Shown here piece after piece: positions 1-13,277 of a stretch of 64,000 bases of DNA. The stretch covers positions 1 to 64,000 of the forward strand of contig QANT01000886.1 of assembly GCA_003254885.1 (NCBI GenBank), written 5' to 3'. The notes below the pieces were generated by a model. It was not told where the DNA came from. It ran no database searches and was given only the letters and a program-made list of their open reading frames with translations. The position numbers were made by a program, and so were the translations under genes. Each line of letters begins with the position of its first letter. Within the stretch, counting starts at the first letter, position 1. The DNA comes from Purshia tridentata (lineage: Eukaryota > Streptophyta > Magnoliopsida > Rosales > Rosaceae).

Positions 1-1571
1 CCTTGTGCTTGTATAAAAAGATTTCAAGTTTAGGCCCTTCTTGCTCCGTATTTGTATAGTCTATGTTTATAGTAGGATATGTATATAATTATACATACAT
101 AATTTTTAGGTGGGACACTACTACCAGAAAAATGGGTTATAGGGGCACTTAAGTAGGGACGGTTTAGGAAAAGTGCCTCAAATTTCTGAAAAGTAAATGC
201 GTAATTTAGAAATAACCCCTATGTTTATAAAAAAAAAAAATTGTGACAAATAAAAAGTGGTTATACCTATATTAGGGACAAAAAAGAAGCGCTTCTAACA
301 TTTTAGTTAGAGGTGCAAAAGTTTTGGTGTCTAAAGTTTGTACCATTTAAAAATCTGTCTCTATATATTTTTATAATTTTTTATTAATATTAGAGGCCTT
401 TTTTTTTATCAAATATATATAATTTTAATTTGTTCATCTTTTAGCTAGCTTGACTTTTAAGGCTCTCTATCTAGCATATCAAATCGTTCACGCGATTGGC
501 ACCGTTCTAGTTTCTGTATTAAAGTAAACAAGGGTTGAATTTTAAATTTGAAGACTGAAATTTGTAAAATATGAAATGCTCAGTATGATCATATCAATTA
601 AGTTAGGTGTAAAATTTCTGAAGGATTATAACTTAAAATGGGGTTAAGAGAGGAGTACTACGAGTATAACTTGCACGCAATAATAAACTTTTGATCAATC
701 TGGAAGGTATCTTAAGCTTTGTATAAACATAAAAATAAAAAGTATCTTAAGCAAGGGTTTATTATAGGGATTTACAAATAGATAAAATTGCCATATGGCC
801 CATATCATCGTTTTTAATACCTGGACATGCACCATGTGATAATTTGTATTTTGTGCATAGATTTTGAGTCTAATACAACATATTAATTATGTTTGGGTTC
901 AGGTTTCTAGGACTCCACAATTGACGTTAAAGCATGTGTTTTCATAAGCCATGCATGGAAATCCTTCAAATTGACCTCGTACAAAAGTCTTCCCTCTAAA
1001 ACAGATCAAGGGAAAGAAAGTGTATACTAATATATTTATAAGAGAATTACTGTTTTGTTACTAAACAGTTTGATAGTATAAAAAGTTTATATTGTTAAAC
1101 TAATCATAACATTTTAGTGTAGGGCAACAAGAAGTTCTTAGCTAGCAAGCTATCAGTCAATGCATGAAATCGAAGGAGTGAGCTACAAGTCAAGACACTC
1201 AAGACAGAGAGTGGATGTGGGTCACTTACACCAAGAACCTTTTGCTGAAGGGTAGATGGGCTTGGAATGTTCAAAGTTCAAACCCCTTGTCCCCACCCAT
1301 TGGTTAATTTGCAACAATTTAAAGTAAGTACCCCAATCTCTCTCTCTCTCTCTCTCTATCTTTCTTTCTATAAATATACATGTGGGCAGCATATATTCTC
1401 CCTATATATATAATAACCCAAAACTTCACTCAATTGCATCCTCAACCGTGCCAGCCTCTAATAAGCCAAATATTCATTTTTAATTTTCTTGGAAGAAAAT
1501 TAAAGACTTCCTTCTTAATTCTTATTCACCAAACCAAGTTCAATAAATAAGGGTCAAATCCCAAAGTAGCC
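1..1571 (+). promoter_or_regulatory. LAR upstream region
   Basis: No gene is visible here. The stretch holds the CACTA-like fragment at its left end, an AT-rich middle, an inverted CCAAT box (ATTGG, about 1299-1303), a (CT)n microsatellite at about 1336-1357, and a strong TATA box (TATATATATAA, about 1403-1413). The TATA position predicts a transcription start near 1435, in the sequence CTTCACTCAATTGCATCC. That leaves a 5' leader of about 135 bases before the LAR start codon. No MYB/bHLH site was clear enough to call. Confidence 0.5.
116..405. mobile_element. CACTA-type transposon end, probable fragment
   Basis: At 116 the sequence begins CACTACTACCAGAAAAATG, close to the CACTAC(T)A(C)AAGAAAA terminus shared by plant CACTA (EnSpm) elements. 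Behind it are subterminal-style short repeats: GGGGCACTT on one side, AGTGCCTC and AGGTGCAAAA further in, and repeated AGGGAC motifs. No matching right terminus (TAGTAGTG) is seen before the LAR gene, so this is a solo end or a decayed fragment. The inner boundary is approximate and set where the GTGC-type motifs stop. The family assignment rests on motif resemblance only. Confidence 0.4.
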
Positions 1572-4183
1572 ATGACTGTGTCGCCTGCTTTTTCTGCAAC
1601 CATGAATAATGGCCATGCCGGCCATGGCAGATGCCGAGTTCTCATTGTTGGAGCCACCGGTTTCATCGGCAAGTTTGTAGCTGAAGCCAGCCTTGATGCC
1701 GGCCAACCCACTTATGTTCTGGTCCGACCTGGCCCAACTCGTCCTTCCCACAAGTCCGACATCATCAAAGCTCTCAAAGACAAAGGCGCCGTAATCGTAC
1801 ATGTATGTACCCACTTCTCTCTTAATTTCATCAGTTTACTCACATTTTTTCAATTTATAGTGATATGTTTAATTTATCTATTTTTTCAGGGGGTGATGAC
1901 TGATAAGAAACTGATGGAGAAAGTGCTAAAAGAGCATGAGATTGAGATAGTAATATCAGCTGTGGGTGGTGCAGCAATATTGGACCAGATCACTTTAGTC
2001 GAGGCCATTCGAGCTGCTGGCACAATTAAGGTATATATGCAACCTATATAATTATTAGTCTCCTACAATATTCAATTATGGGAATTTCATAAAAATAGAG
2101 TCGGATATTATTAACAAACAAAACAAAAAACCATGTTGTATAAATTAATTTGTTCAAAAATTGTGTTGCAGAGGTTCTTGCCCTCGGAGTTTGGGCACGA
2201 CGTGGATAGGGCTGATCCAGTGGAACCAGGACTCACAATGTACCATGAGAAGCGCAAAGTTAGACGGTGGATTGAGAAATCTGGGGTTCCCTACACTTAC
2301 ATTTGTTGTAATTCCATTGCCTCATGGCCCTACTTTGACAACACGCATCCCTCGGAGGTTCTTCCACCGTTGGATCAGTTCCAAATCTACGGTGATGGCA
2401 GCGTCAAAGGTATGACTTGTGAATTGGACTATGCATATTAATATTTATTCCTATTCTTACGGGAACACTGTACACATATATGGTTTGAAATTCCTAAAAA
2501 GTCTTAAAGCAAAGCTACCGATAAAATATTCCTAGGTGTCCCTTTTGCTATTATTCCAAACACAAAAATCTATCGCAACTCATAATTCATAATTCAGATA
2601 AAATTTTAGAATTTCCCTTTTCTTTTTAATAAAATTTAATTTTCATCAAATTGGAATTATAGATTGAATTCTTAGTTTTACCGACAAAAAAAGTGGTTCA
2701 ACTTAGGACAGCTTTCTAAAGAGAAATAAATAAATCAATAACTAATTTGTTTTTTATTTATAATAATATATTGTATATGGCATTGACAACCTAGAAAGCA
2801 GCCTATAAATTATTATAATTATTCAACCTAGAAAGCATCTTATGAATTATTAACATTATTGTTATTGTATTCACACAAAATAAAGTAATAGAAAGAATTT
2901 GTTGGGTAAGGGCTAGCTGTGACGACAGTCAGTCAAGGTCCCAAAGGCCACAGTATAAACTGCGGTGGAGTAAAAGCTTTAGTTGCACCGAAGCAAGGGT
3001 ACAAAACACAAATGTTTTCTGTTTTTAGTAGTAAGAAATGTTGTTTTTCCAAAACAAGATATTCCCATAAATTAAAATCCGGTCCCCATAACACAAACAC
3101 TGCAGTAGTTGGGTTGGACGTTTCCTACTTGGCGGGCCTTTGTTAAGACCCATGGCCAGTAGCTTTTGGGTCCTACTGTCCTTTTACTCTTCGAGACGTC
3201 CAAATTTATTTCTACGAGCAAGATGTTGATGGCTTCGAGCCTCTGAACCTTTGAGGCTTTGAGTCACTCTCAAGTCTCTCATTACTTATCGGCCAGTCTT
3301 CCACCGATCTATTTGGTAAGGAGTACAATGAATTTAATCCTTTTGTAATAGGTACAACAATTACTACCTTCACACTTTAAACAACATTTTTGTGAAAATC
3401 ACTTAATAATTAATACTACTGTGTGTCAAAAAAACTCTGTTAATTAAGGTCAATCATGGTTGGTCTTTGGTCTTTGGTCTTTGGTCTTTTTTACTTATTT
3501 ACTTTTAACAGAGGCACTCTGTCGATTATGAGTTCAAATTTTAGTTTCATTATTCCAAACTCCTATTTGATAATCCGATAATTTGGATGGACAGCTTACT
3601 TCGTAGACGGCAGTGATATTGGAAAATTCACCATAAAAACGGTGGACGACATCCGAACCCTGAACAAAAATGTTCATTTTCGACCCTCCTGCAATTTATA
3701 CGACATCAATGGGCTTGCATCCCTATGGGAGAGGAAAATTGGTCGAAGCCTCCCCAGAGTTACCATCACTGAAAACGACCTGCTGGCTGCAGCTGCAGGT
3801 CCCATTCTATTCTAACTCTTTCTTCTTTTTTTGGATAATCAAAATTGGTGTCTAGACTCTTTAACATCTGCATGTACAATTAAGACCAATTCCTTTCAAC
3901 ATTTATCATATGGTATGTGTTTGGTGCAGAGAATCGTATACCAGAAAGCATTGTGGCCTCATTCACTCATGACATCTTTATCAAAGGGTGTCAGATCAAT
4001 TTCCCAATTGATGGTCCAAAGGATGTTGATGTGAGCACTCTCTACCCTGAAGAATCTTTCAGGACCTTGGATGAGTGCTTCAATGACTTTCTTCTCAAAG
4101 TGGGGGACAAGCTTGAGGATAACAAAATCTCCACCAAAAACACAGTGGTTGAACCCAGGACAGTCACTGCCACTTGTGCTTGA
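1572..4183 (+). CDS. LAR: Leucoanthocyanidin reductase (LAR)
   Basis: A five-exon gene: 1572-1802, 1890-2030, 2172-2409, 3595-3798 and 3930-4183, joined by GT-AG introns into a 355-residue NADPH-dependent reductase. LAR converts leucocyanidin (flavan-3,4-diol) to (+)-catechin in the cytosolic proanthocyanidin branch of flavonoid synthesis. The Rossmann dinucleotide motif GATGFIG lies at residues 27-33. The three LAR signatures are all present: RFLP (125-128), ICCN (168-171) and THD (284-286). They separate it from isoflavone and pinoresinol reductases of the same PIP/SDR family. The end, TVTATCA, matches the usual LAR C-terminus. Length agrees with the family (about 350). The start was chosen because MTVSP is typical of rosaceous LARs, and a TATA box lies about 165 bases upstream. 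Intron 3 is unusually long (1185 bases) and carries small tandem repeats. No damage is seen; the gene looks functional. Confidence 0.96.
2410..3594 (+). other. Long intron 3 of LAR with small tandem repeats
   Basis: The donor at 2410 and acceptor ending at 3594 bring A204 of LAR into frame. The intron holds a perfect-length tandem pair of 37-bp units at 2787-2823 and 2824-2860, with several substitutions between copies, and four copies of the heptamer TGGTCTT at about 3461-3488. A short open frame at 2919-3146 has no coding character that I recognise. The rest is AT-rich intron sequence. Confidence 0.7.
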
Positions 4184-4891
4184 TCTATCAGGGCTCTCTC
4201 ACCACAAGCATTCACGTTGCTCCCAAAACAAAATTGTCCCACATATTTGTTTGGCATGGAGGATGGAGGATTCCAATGCTTTCTTCAAAGAACATGCTGA
4301 TTTGATTGTTTGCTTTTCAGACAAGGAAACTGGGTTTCGATTTAATATCATAAAAATCCAGTTTGTTGTGATTGTTTGATAATTCAATGTAATATTATGC
4401 TAAAATATATGTGAAATAATTCAATGTAATAGTAGTGACTTCTTCTCCCATGTGTGATCTTCAACCATGCTTTTCACTCCAAAGTTACCAAGAAAAAGGC
4501 CTACGGCCTAAGGAATGGTCATTCTAAAAACTTAATAAAACCTTCATGGAATAAAGACAAAGTTTTCAATTTCAAGTGAAAACTGGGTATTGCTCAAATT
4601 TGCAGCCAAATAGATAAAAAAGAAAATCAGGATGACCAAAATTTCTGAAATTCCAAATATTTATCTTCACATTCCTAACTTAACGGTCACTGTAAGTATA
4701 TGATATGAACAAGAAAACGCCAAACAATAGGGACTGTAGTTGGTGACTATAGGCAGTATATTTACACTTCTTTGGCATGATACTACAAGAAGCAAACATT
4801 TCCATGTTCCAATTGCTTGATTCAACCTAAAATCACAAGCAACAACTTGAGAGTTGTAGAACTGCCGGTCTTCCTGCTTACTTGTTTGAGA
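4184..4891. other. Convergent 3' regions of LAR and the RING gene
   Basis: About 700 bases separate two genes that point at each other. Both 3' UTRs must lie here. AATAAA-like signals occur at about 4534 (TAATAAAA) and 4550 (GAATAAAG) on the + strand for LAR. The extra open frames in this stretch are shadows. No further gene is seen. Confidence 0.5.
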
Positions 4892-7800
4892 CTACACATG
4901 ATATATTGGCAGTCGCTCTTCAATAGATACACGGCATATCGGGCACTTTTTACACTTCTCACAGCAAGTGCTGAAATGCATATAGAATTAAGATTAGTGG
5001 TGGACAAAATCATTGTAAACTGTGCAAAGGTAGATGAAGGTACCTGCAAAGAATATGATGCCTGCAAGGAAGGAGGACCACATTAATCTGTTCTTCAAAG
5101 CATACTCTGCATAGGATCTTTTCCTGTTGAATTCATTGAATCAACACGTTAGCACCAAACAGACCCTCACACTGGAACAGAATAGTAGCACAAACATATT
5201 GATACAACTCATTTATTTAATACTCCAATTCATATGGAGAGTTCAGTTTGAAAATAGCTCGACTTTTGGGACATCATAATCGATATTTGATATAGTAAAC
5301 CTCAAATTGTACCACAATACTTCCAAAATTGCCCTTATGACAATTTTTTAAAATAAGATGTAATTGAGTGTATGACTTTGTGACTGGAAAAGTGCATGTT
5401 CAGGACTCTAAGTCACAGGGACTCATGTTAGCGACCCAGTTTTTTATTTTTTATTTTTTTTATGCATAACAGCTTAGTTGAATTGAGTGGGTATGAGTGA
5501 CATCTATGAATAAAAGGTCAAAAGATTCACATATTCATGCTGTGTATGACAATGAATTACAGTTGAAATATTACATTCTGAAGCCTTTCATATTCCTGCT
5601 GGCTAGATTTCGTGATTTCTGTTTGTTCACTAAGTGCAGCTTGCAGTTTCCAAACCTGAGATAGGAAAAACAGAAATATTATAAACAGAAATTACATGTA
5701 TCAAATATCAATTAGAAAGTTAGACAATGCTGAACGTGGGACAAATGGTTCAATTAAGAGGCAGCCGTGGCCCAGGAGAATAAAAATTAAATAGTATTCA
5801 CCTCCTCAACAAGGTCCGATCTAGGCATCTTCTTCACTATATCAGGTGAAAAAGTGTTATACCTGAAAGAGATATCAAAGCAAGGATCCGTAATGATAGC
5901 TTTGTATTAATTTGCTAGATACCTCTTTTTCCATGAAATGTAAGGCACATCTAACCTATGCAACAAGAACTTACCAGAAAGCAATGCATGTACTAATAAA
6001 CACACATGTATTAGAAACAAAATTTGCAACACGAACTGACAATGCAAAATATGGTTTGATTTGTGGCCAATATGATTAAGGTAATAGCAGTGTGTTATTT
6101 AAGCAATTGAATCAAGAACAATACATGAGGCCATAAAACAGTATGTGGCCATTGAAAGAGTTACACATGAAAGAATTCAAGAAATTAAACAAAGTGTAAA
6201 TTTTTGTATTTCTCGTTCTAAAGCGTTATGTATTGCATGAATTGCAACTCAAGCATCTATATCTACCACATGCAAGAATGCACCATGGTGCAGTGTCTAC
6301 ACAACTTTTTAAGGTCATCAGAATTTCAAATGAGAGATTATAAGGACTCTTTAATATTGTTTCAATACGAAAGCAGAAAGCATGGAAGGAGATTGCCTAA
6401 ACATTGCAGAAAACAAATGCACTTTTGAAGGGTATGGGAAACACAGACCCTGAAGCCCCAGCACAATACAGTCTCGCCTGTTCCTCTCGACTTCCTTCGT
6501 CAATCGACCACCAACCCAGAAACCTGCCAACAGTATGAATCATAACCAACAACAGTGGCTAGACAGTAACTTGCATTTGTTTGAAGTTTGTGTTGAATAG
6601 AGATTTCTAAAGATCATCAGAATTTTAAATTCTCCAAAAAGTAAAGCCTTACCTCGAACCATGGCGCATGAATGCAAAATAATCACGAACTTTTGATGCT
6701 ATAGCCAAGTATCTTTCAGAAAAAACTCCACTATGTACTAAAAGAACAATTTTCTCTACTAATCGATATGCAGCAAACAAAACACCAGCTCCTTGCAGTA
6801 AAAGAAGAGGAGAAAAAAGAACTGGAATTGGGATATTTCTAGCAGCAGATGGAGTTCCCTGAAATGATAAATGTGCTTAAGATGATGACATGTTGAGACT
6901 ATTCCCCAGTCATCCACAAATAGGCTTTTAAATACCAAGGATACCTCCAAGTGCATAAAGAGTAGGATCTGGAAAATGATTAGAGGGATTTTCATAATAT
7001 GTCCACCAATATCCTGCAGGCTGCATATTCCACTCTGGTCTTGGTCCTCATCTGATGTAACTACTAAGCCTCTATTCCAGTCAAGATACGTTATAGTCAT
7101 TGAAGATGAGCAAGGTTCTTGAATGTTGGCATGTCTGTGAATTGCTGGATTATACCACTTTGTGCAAACGAGAAAGGCAAAACACTGTGCTATGCTGTGA
7201 AAGGATATACAAAAGTAACTTCAGTAGGCAAAGACAGAGAATACTAAACATTAATACTCAAAAAAATTTTGTAAACATGAATGTGATTGTACCCAAAGTT
7301 TATAAATAAGTCCCACCAGCCTAGAGAAGCAATATCACCTGAAGGTTGAATAAACTTAATCAGGCCAAAGCAATACATCATGATCACAACAATATTATTT
7401 GTTAACTGCAGGCTAACATGCATCAGGCAAGAACATACATCATGCAAAGTGATCACCTTTCACTTTAAGTAGGTTACTATGGTGCATTTTTTAAGATTCT
7501 TGTTGATTTGTATACAAATATACATACAAGCAAACATTATAGAATGAATCCACGAGAAAACTTAGAAATCTTGTATTAAATGAATCCAGCAGAAAACTTA
7601 GGAACTAATAACTAATCTGCCTATTGGCAGGGTCCTATTACACCCTTAGAGGTTCACTCCACCAACAATTATAATATTTCGTCTCCAAATATGACTTTAA
7701 ATATTCCTAAATAATGGCAAACTTAAAACAATAACTACGTCAAAGAAATTGGAACCGCAAACTGTTGAAAATTAATAATTTGTTTCACAAAAAATGTACC

Positions 7801-10451
7801 AAGTAGAGATTTCTGAAAACAATGACAAAATGAAAAAATAAGTATACAGATTGTGTAGAATTTGTAAAATAGGAAACTAGGTCACTATGTAATATCTCTG
7901 AAAGATTAAAGGACGTGATTACAATACATGTTATCAAATACAAGTACTACAATAGAGAACTAAAACTTACCATTTATCTTTAGAAAAGTGAATATTGTGG
8001 CGGCAATAAAGAACACCATAGATATAGTAATCCAGAAGTGCTGGAAACCAAAGATTTGTACTTTAGTGTATGAAGTATTAAGCAGTTTAAATCCATAATT
8101 TGTCCATAATTATAACATAATAATACATAGACAAGGAAAATATCCCAGAACAATTTCCATTTTTATCTTCACTAACCGCACATGGTAATCCAATCATACA
8201 TATTATTTGAAGAAGAAAAGGTCTTAACTGCCATTAACATTTCTTTCTTTTCCAATAACAGATTCAATTGTCGCTTTTAAGCATGCCACATAATTTTATG
8301 TTGATAATAACAGTATTTTAATGTGTTTCAGATTTTATCCACCTTAATCAATATAAAAAGAAATTAATTGTAAAATAACTGCAATCCTCTTAGTCATAAA
8401 CAGCTATGTAAAGAACAAATAGATAATAATACTTTAAAAGCATGCTCATCACTTGCATTTATTTAGGACAGCTGTTAATGACAAAAGAAAAATATAAATC
8501 CAATTCAGTCATTTTATAAAAAATAGTGACAAACTTACAGGCAGCGTTTCCCATATCACATCATCATTCAGGGTATCATCATCTCCAGGCATTAGAGCCT
8601 TACACATCCTATTTAACATAAACGTTAATTCTTAAGTTGAAGTACAATTTATTTAAGCATTACATAGTGCAATGCAAACTACATGGTCCTTTAGAACAAC
8701 TTAACTGACAATAGAAATGGAAGTATGGAATAAACTTTTTATGAAGTCTAAGAAGATATAGGTCCGATTACAATTGCAAAATGGCTGAAGAAAATGATTA
8801 TCCAAAAGATACTAACAAGAGGGGGAAAACCTTAAAAAATAAGACTTGATGATGGAAATACAAAGATACCTGACATTATCAAATAAAATTGCAAATTCCA
8901 ATGCGAACAAGGGCATAAAGGCAGTCCTCAAGGTTAAAACTGCAAAGATTAATGCCCACCAAAAAAAGATTAATAAGTGACAGTGTCTTATAGTTCATTT
9001 ATCTACTTTTACAAAGTAAAATGCTTAAAGAAAAAGAGCATGGCTTCAATGATATCTATTGATGATTGCCATAAGCGCGTGGCCTTCATACCATATCTGT
9101 TCTCAAGATATATACAAAGAATTAGTTCAAATGCGACAAGCAACGGTGTCGCCATGACAGCGTGAAACGGTGCCCACTGTCCATAAGAAAGAAATATTTA
9201 CTTTGATGCCACTTGATTTAAAAAATAAAGTAAATGGAATCATCCAGGGAAACATTATAATACATATTCACATGAGAAACATGACTAATCCAAAAACAGT
9301 TGGAAATAACATCTCATACGTGGCGATCATTAGGCAGCATTGGAGCAGGTAATGAAAATCTGCCTCGTGCTACAACTGCATGGAAAAGCCAGAGAGGGGA
9401 AAATATGATCCTGCAGTATTAAGACAACAAAACATTAAATCATTGTGGAAAACATCAGCTGATGTATAAGACAAAGCAATGAATCCGTATAGGAGATTGG
9501 GGGAAATTTATTTATTTTTTCTCTCTCTAAACAAACTATATGCTTCATCATAGATGTCCGGAGCCCCCAATACGATTACAAGCGACAAAATCTAAATTAG
9601 CATGCAGCTTTCTTGCATGAGATGACCTTAAATGGTTCTTTGTACAATCTTCACCAATTTCCTACAGGGCAAACACAGCCGCCAGTACAACTATAGCAAA
9701 AATGAATTGCCTACACCTTGATAAGCTGACGATGAATTGATATGTTTTCAACTCTGATTTTAGAAGTTAGGTAGTGCATTAGCCAGTTTGAACTATCTTG
9801 CAAAATGGCTTCATAGAGTTATTGAAATTCCAAATTGTAAACATATAGTGCATATAAGAATTTGAAACAGCAAGCACAAGAACATATAATGAAAAACATA
9901 GAACATAAGATACAAAGATCTTGAACCACTTTATGCTCAATGAAATAGCAGCCCTCCAGGACCACTGAAATGCATGTATCTAATGCAATCAACTACTAGA
10001 CAGACAATGATAAATCTTAGATTACTAAGCCAAACCCATAAGTGTATACTCAAAAATTGAGGGTGATCCTCAGCAATTTGCTATACAAGACACCTAAAAT
10101 ACACAAATTTGAACCCATAAAGGCAAAAACATCATAAGCTCACAAAATGGGTACCTATAGTTTCCCAGAATAATGTAGTAAATGACGAGAAACTACAGTA
10201 TGTAACACTCTCTCGGGGAATTGAATGCTTAAGAAGATTCCATTCTCTAATTCGTTTTCCTTGTATTTCTTTCAGTTTGTCGGTGACCAAACAGAAAAAA
10301 AAATAAGAAACGCAGAGGAAAATGAAATTACGAACCACCAGTTGTAGCGCACGGCATGGTGGAGCTTAAGGACGAGGAAGACCGTGAAGGTGAAAAGGAA
10401 ACCATGGGCCAGAAGAGCTTGCAGAGACTTGGCCACCGACCTCCACGTCAT
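4892..10451 (-). CDS. TMEM185/Fragile-X-F-like membrane protein with RING finger
   Basis: Fourteen exons, read right to left, join without frame breaks into 459 residues: 10336-10451, 9320-9410, 9092-9176, 8870-8939, 8539-8608, 7971-8040, 7293-7338, 6945-7194, 6653-6858, 6449-6523, 5802-5862, 5575-5655, 5044-5123 and 4892-4970. The N-terminal two thirds are a multi-pass TMEM185-type region: MTWRSVAKSLQALLAHG at the start, then SPLWLFHAVVARGRFSLPAP, and later GDIASLGWWDLFINFG. The C-terminus is a C3HC4 RING-HC with CRVC, LLPCRHH, STCCEKC and CPIC, so ubiquitin E3 ligase activity is likely. It resembles Arabidopsis At1g68820/At1g73950, annotated as transmembrane Fragile-X-F-associated proteins. 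Substrate and compartment are unknown. The start at 10451 follows the family's M(T/S)W; an in-frame ATG at 10472 would add seven residues. Its bHLH neighbour is also its neighbour in Arabidopsis. Confidence 0.9.
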
Positions 10452-10886
10452 CACTCTCCTGTGGACCAGCATTCTCAGAAAGTATTGCTACCCAGAAATT
10501 GAGTCCTCTATCTCTCTCTCTCTCTCTCTGTGCAGAGAATTGAGTATGCGAAGAGCAAAGCAAAGAAGAGTAGAGGAAGCTGTCGGAGGTTTTAAGAGAG
10601 ACACGAGAGGAGACCTCTTGGAGGTGTAGAAGCGTTTTCTTATTTTACTCATTTCCATCACATTCCTTCACTTTCACGCTAAAATGGTTTTTGGACGAAA
10701 ATGCCCTTGCAGTTTGTCCACGTAGGATAAAGTGACAATCATCCTTCATATTTGGATATTTTATTTTTCATCAATTTTATATAATTCATCATTAAATTAT
10801 TCTACGGAATTTGTAATAAATTATACAACAAATGAATTGGTAATTAATCATTAAATTTAAAAATAATAGAATATGAAATTAAGTAC

Positions 10887-10933
10887 GAATTAGTAGTAGT
10901 TTTTTCTCAACAAAAAAAAAGAATCTAGTAGTA
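10887..10933 (+). repeat. Miniature poly(A) insertion with flanking direct repeats
   Basis: GAATTAGTAGTA at the left and GAATCTAGTAGTA at the right differ by one inserted base. They flank a short segment that ends CTCAAC followed by nine A. The structure matches a target-site duplication around a severely truncated retroposed tail. This is the weakest of the six such sites in the window, because its repeat is imperfect. Confidence 0.4.
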
Positions 10934-13277
10934 CTTGTCTCTAATTTAATGAAAGACATTTTAAACTTATAAAACCCATGTTCTGATGTTCAGATACCAT
11001 ACGCTAAAAATATTGATGGCAAAGTGCTTGCTTGAGGTAATAGTAAATTAGTAATAGATATCTTTATTGGGGTATATATCAGTTTTGGGTTAATGTTTGA
11101 AAGGGGATAAGATCATAAGAGTGACTTGGTATTGGAAGTACAGATGTCATGCATAGTTGCGATGCTTTTGATTGTGAAGGGTCATGCATTACGATTTGAC
11201 ATTTGATTGCAGCCATCTACCCCCACCTATTTTTTTAACAAGTAGGAATCAATTCATAACTTTTTTTTTTCTTTTTTTTAGCTACATGGATCACGTCATA
11301 AATTGTTGTATTCCTTTTTTTTTTGGGATCGTCTCTGTTACTTATAACTTAAGAACACAACATTTTTTGGAAGACTTTATCAGATGTACTCTGAAAATTA
11401 AATACTATCAGATTTAGTCTTTGAGAATTAATATTTTAAAATCAGGACATATATGGTAGATAAAATGTACACATTTCATACAGTATCCATTATCATTTAT
11501 TGAGGGCGGCTTAGCAAAGAAAGCATAAACAATTTACTGAGGGTGGTGCTTGACCACTTCCACAGGTATGGTATCTCCAATAAGTGAAACAGATAAGAAC
11601 AATAAATAATTATAATTTAAAATGTACATGAAGTTTAGTGAAATCATTTTAATAGAATAATGGGATAAATAGTTTTGAGGAAAAACAAAATTTGTTTCAT
11701 TTTTGGTCTTGTGTATTATAATTCATATACGTTCCACAGTCCACACCAGTATGTCTATGACTTGTCACTATTGAGTACTTAAAAAACAGAAGTTATATAA
11801 AAACTCCTTCAAAATTTCCAATTAAATAAACTAAAAAGCAACACCATTGTCAACATCCCACAATAATGTAAATATATAAATGCAATTCAATTAAAAAAAA
11901 GAAAGATACTTTACAATTCAGTTGGATGTTTGTGTCGATTGCTTGACATCATCCCCCTAAAATGGGCAAATTGTATTAAATATATTTAAGAGTGACAGGA
12001 CAAAAGAGATGAGGTTTTACATGCTCTCCTCCAAAACAAACTTTATCCCTCCCCTTATACACAGTAAACAACACTGGAAGTGAAAGATGATGATTATCAT
12101 CATCGCCAAAATTTATATTTGACTTAAATATGGTACGAATACTAATACCGTATGATATATTAATAGATTTAACAATATAAATATTTATATCTACAAAAAT
12201 AAACTTTTAAATTATAACTTGTAAAATGTATTTGCACGTTATATGTGTTGTATGATAAAAGATTTTTTATGTTGAACCCATTTATAATTTTAAGTTCATT
12301 ATTTTTCTTTGATGTTATTGTTTTCCTAGACCTCTATTTATAAAGTGATTTTTTTTTTTTTTTTTNTTTTTTTTTGGGCGAGGGAGTTTATGTAAATTTG
12401 TAATACGGGATGGACTTTATTCACACTGTGGACCTGAAATCTTAATTTCCTGTGATCCGTGATGTAAGTTGGGCCTCGAATTTGTTGGGTCTACTACTCT
12501 CATCAAATACGGCCCAGAAGGAAGCTTCCTCACACGGTGTCACGGTCACACCTCACTGTCGGAAGACACCACGTGACGTAGTTCCAAACTCAACGCACGC
12601 AGGTACCTGAGATTAAAACCTTTGGCAGTTTGTTCCTTGCAAATTACATTATTGTCCTCCATATAGCTTTAGCTTGGAGACTTGCACGGACGTGCGAAGT
12701 TTTCATTTGTTTAAAAACTGAACTACCTACAGTCGGAGATTATTAAAAATTAAAAATAAAGATTCCGTCATATATCTATCACTGCACAGTCAGCGTGTAT
12801 TTCCAGTCCACTAAAACAAACATTGGATCAGGTGGACCGAACTTTTAGGGCCTTTGACCGACCCGGCCCAATATAGACGCCCAACTTTCTAGATTCTATC
12901 TGATCCCAAAACATATTATTGTGGAGTTGACAATGCAGAATGTGTGTCTATCTCTTATTGTATGACGAGTCACGTAACAAAAAGGATAGACATAAAAACT
13001 ACCATTAAAAGTTAGTACTTTGAATATATATGGCATTTTAGTTTTGGTCAAACTGATTTGATTAACAGCTTTAAATGTATTCCTATTTAGTATGTTACCC
13101 CCAAAACGCCAAAATAAAATAGAAAAAAGAAAAACCCTAATATGTTGTTAGGTGTACGTAACACCCTATATATATATGCTTAATTTCTCATGCTATCCGA
13201 ACAATATAGTGCCTAGATATTTTAAATAACTCTCCATGCACAGTTGCAACTTTAAAATTGGCACTGGACGTACGCAT

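Noticed and set aside
1260-1300. tRNA-like GTTCAAACC word
   Set aside because: No acceptor stem or anticodon arm surrounds it.
2919-3146. 75-codon frame in LAR intron 3
   Set aside because: It lies wholly within an intron fixed by conserved protein on both sides, has no recognisable domain, and no splice signals that would include it in frame.
10441-10472. Alternative upstream ATG of the RING gene
   Set aside because: It is in frame and would add MLVHRRV, but the family starts at the M(T/S)W that lies at 10451; kept only as a possibility.
12350-12380. Seventh miniature poly(T) insertion, with an N
   Set aside because: The T run followed by GGGCGAGGG resembles the six reported sites, but I could not find a matching direct repeat on both sides.
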